This document shows, piece by piece, positions 62,844-64,000 of a stretch of DNA of 64,000 nucleotides. The translations under genes were made by a program, and so were the position numbers. Below the pieces are notes generated by a model. It did no database searches, was not told the DNA's origin, and worked only from the letters and a program-made list of their open reading frames with translations. Source of the stretch: Banduia mediterranea (GTDB lineage Bacteria > Pseudomonadota > Gammaproteobacteria > Nevskiales > Nevskiaceae); assembly GCF_031846245.1 (NCBI RefSeq), contig NZ_JAVRIC010000021.1, positions 16,584-80,583 of the forward strand, in the 5' to 3' direction. Every line of letters begins with the position of its first letter. Positions within the stretch are counted from its first letter, which is position 1.

Positions 62844-63404
62844 ATGAGTTCGAAACTGCAAAGCACCTTGTTGACCGCCGCCGCTCTTGTTGTGGCTGCT
62901 CTTTGCGCCTGTGCCACAAACCCGCGTCCCGAGTACTACGAGGACGAGGAGGTGCTGATGACCGAAATCGATCCGATGGACCTGGGTGTTTCGGACTACA
63001 TCCGCATGCAGCGCGGCCCCTGTTTCGGGAAGTGTCCCGAATACATCGTCGTGCTTGGTACGGACGGGCTGGTGCGCTACAAGGGTATACACAGTGTCGG
63101 CACCCTTGGCATGCAGGAGAAGGAAGTCAGCACCGGGCGTGTCGCCGGCCTCAAGCACGCGGTCGCCCGCTTGGGCATCATGCAGCTCGCCCCGTCCTAC
63201 AAGCCAGGTGACAAGACCTGTGAGCGTTACGACACGGACATGCCGACGGTGGAATTGCAGGTCGTCGGCCCCGGCGGCGGCATCAAGCGCATCACCCACG
63301 ACCTGGGCTGCCAGGACGCACCGAACGTGCTGCACACCTTCGAAAAGATGATCGACGAAGCGGCCGAAATCGGCGAATGGGTTACGGGTGGGGCGGCATC
63401 CTGA
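62844..63404 (+). CDS. DUF6438-like lipoprotein
   Basis: 186 residues from ATG 62844. The N-terminus LLTAAALVVAALCACATNP is a lipoprotein signal (LCAC, so either cysteine could be lipidated). The segment SDYIRMQRGPCFGKCPEYIV is the hallmark of DUF6438 proteins, followed by RYKGIHSVGTLGMQEKEVS. Function unknown. It stands alone, 124 bases after the glutamate dehydrogenase gene. Confidence 0.75.
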   Translation: MSSKLQSTLLTAAALVVAALCACATNPRPEYYEDEEVLMTEIDPMDLGVSDYIRMQRGPCFGKCPEYIVVLGTDGLVRYKGIHSVGTLGMQEKEVSTGRVAGLKHAVARLGIMQLAPSYKPGDKTCERYDTDMPTVELQVVGPGGGIKRITHDLGCQDAPNVLHTFEKMIDEAAEIGEWVTGGAAS

Positions 63405-63407
63405 ATA

Positions 63408-63450
63408 CGTCAAAAGCGGGTTTCGCGCAGAGACGCAAAGCCGCAAAGTT
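63408..63450. repeat. Second copy of the GCGCAAAGACGC-type intergenic repeat
   Basis: aaaagcgggtttcgcgcaga gacgcaaagccgcaaag matches 29652-29690 at most positions. As there, it sits directly after a gene's stop codon. Confidence 0.55.
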
Positions 63451-63688
63451 CCATCGAGAACAGAACACTACCCTAGTGCACCGCGTCTAACGAAACGTTA
63501 GCCCGACTTAGCGGATTGGCCTTGAGGTTTCCCCTCAAATTGTTCTGATAATCTGTTTATTTTCAGCGAATTGCGAGGTATTGTTTAGATAAAACTGCGC
63601 CTGAAGTACGCGCAGGGCACGGCTTGTATCTCTTCGGAAGTCACCAAACTACCCTAGGAGCCCGTGCCATGCGCGCCAGCACAAAGTA

Positions 63689-64000
63689 TTGCAGAAGTTG
63701 CTGCGTCTTCACCTCCCTCAACTCCATGCCAAACGCCTGCAGGCACTGATGCAGGCGGCGGACAGTGCCGTGTCTCATCAGCGCCTGACCCTGTCGTCCT
63801 TGGCTCGGGGACTGAACTCGAAGACGACGGTCAAACACCGAATCAAGTGCATGGACCGATTGCTCGGCAATGCGGCGCTTCAGGCGCAGCGAAGCTCGTT
63901 TTATCGGGTCTTGTGTGGTCTTCTGGTGGGGTCCGGCGTGGAGCCGATCATTCTGATCGATTGGTCGGATTTGAAGGCGGATCGGCGCTGGTTGTTGTTA
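63689..64000 (+). CDS. IS4-like transposase, 5' part, cut by the window edge
   Basis: From a possible TTG start at 63689 the frame reads KLLRLHLPQLHAKRLQALMQ, LTLSSLARGLNSKTTVKHRI, KCMDRLLGNAALQAQRSSFY and PIILIDWSDLKADRRWLLL to the edge. This is the N-terminus of an IS4-family transposase, with the first catalytic aspartate in LIDWSD. No ATG is in frame nearby; the initiation site is uncertain. The 270 bases before it (from about 63450) are AT-richer and should contain the left end of the element, but I could not define the inverted repeat. Confidence 0.75.
   Translation, partial: MQKLLRLHLPQLHAKRLQALMQAADSAVSHQRLTLSSLARGLNSKTTVKHRIKCMDRLLGNAALQAQRSSFYRVLCGLLVGSGVEPIILIDWSDLKADRRWLLL

Overview
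The window is a GC-rich bacterial chromosome segment with many housekeeping genes. The lepA-lepB-DUF4845-rnc-era-recO-pdxJ-acpS block, the nadB/rpoE-rseA-rseB-rseC-mucD block, hmgA, the large NAD-type glutamate dehydrogenase and a one-piece tmRNA with tag ANDSNYALAA point to a gammaproteobacterium. DUF1302, flavin monooxygenase and acyl-CoA-binding genes make a Nevskiales/Solimonadaceae-like or Xanthomonadales-related lineage plausible. That last placement is inference.

Layout. 1-16 kb is core metabolism and stress defence: end of murA, short-form hisG and hisD, an SPFH/ribbon-helix-helix pseudogene, trxB, a 2-Cys peroxiredoxin, a secreted PQQ-type sugar dehydrogenase homologue, sppA, an alpha/beta hydrolase, nadC, argF, sodB, grxD, an isocitrate dehydrogenase with an unusual C-terminal CBS pair, and a nitronate monooxygenase. 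16.3-19.4 kb is a mobile-element scrapyard between tRNA-Arg(CCU) and ssrA: a decayed tyrosine integrase split by an intact IS630 element, plus a truncated ISL3 transposase. 19.4-33 kb holds nadB, the sigma-E envelope-stress operon with a lipoprotein HtrA protease, and the lepA-to-acpS translation, RNA-processing and cofactor run.

33-46 kb mixes signalling with a second accessory region. It holds an RDD protein, an MHYT protein with a degenerate GGDEF domain, a secreted hydrolase, hmgA, a decayed integrase-core transposase, and a PIN/HTH toxin-antitoxin-like module. The stop codon of the PIN gene directly abuts a 20-bp exact copy of the tmRNA T-arm. Next come an AlpA-like regulator, tRNA-His and tRNA-Lys with an integrase C-terminal remnant, and IS630 and IS110 remnants. 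A response-regulator diguanylate cyclase is translationally coupled to a 1396-residue hybrid histidine kinase, with an IS remnant upstream.

46.8-64 kb holds acs next to a broken LuxR-type response regulator, a DUF1302 outer-membrane protein with a frameshifted TetR neighbour, an acyl-CoA-binding protein, an AraC regulator coupled to a membrane class III nucleotide cyclase, broken flavin monooxygenase and short-chain dehydrogenase genes, the 1615-residue NAD glutamate dehydrogenase, a DUF6438 lipoprotein, and the start of an IS4-like transposase running off the edge. I counted ten or more broken genes, mostly regulators, accessory catabolism and transposases. This suggests a genome under active decay in its accessory parts. 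I see no CRISPR array.
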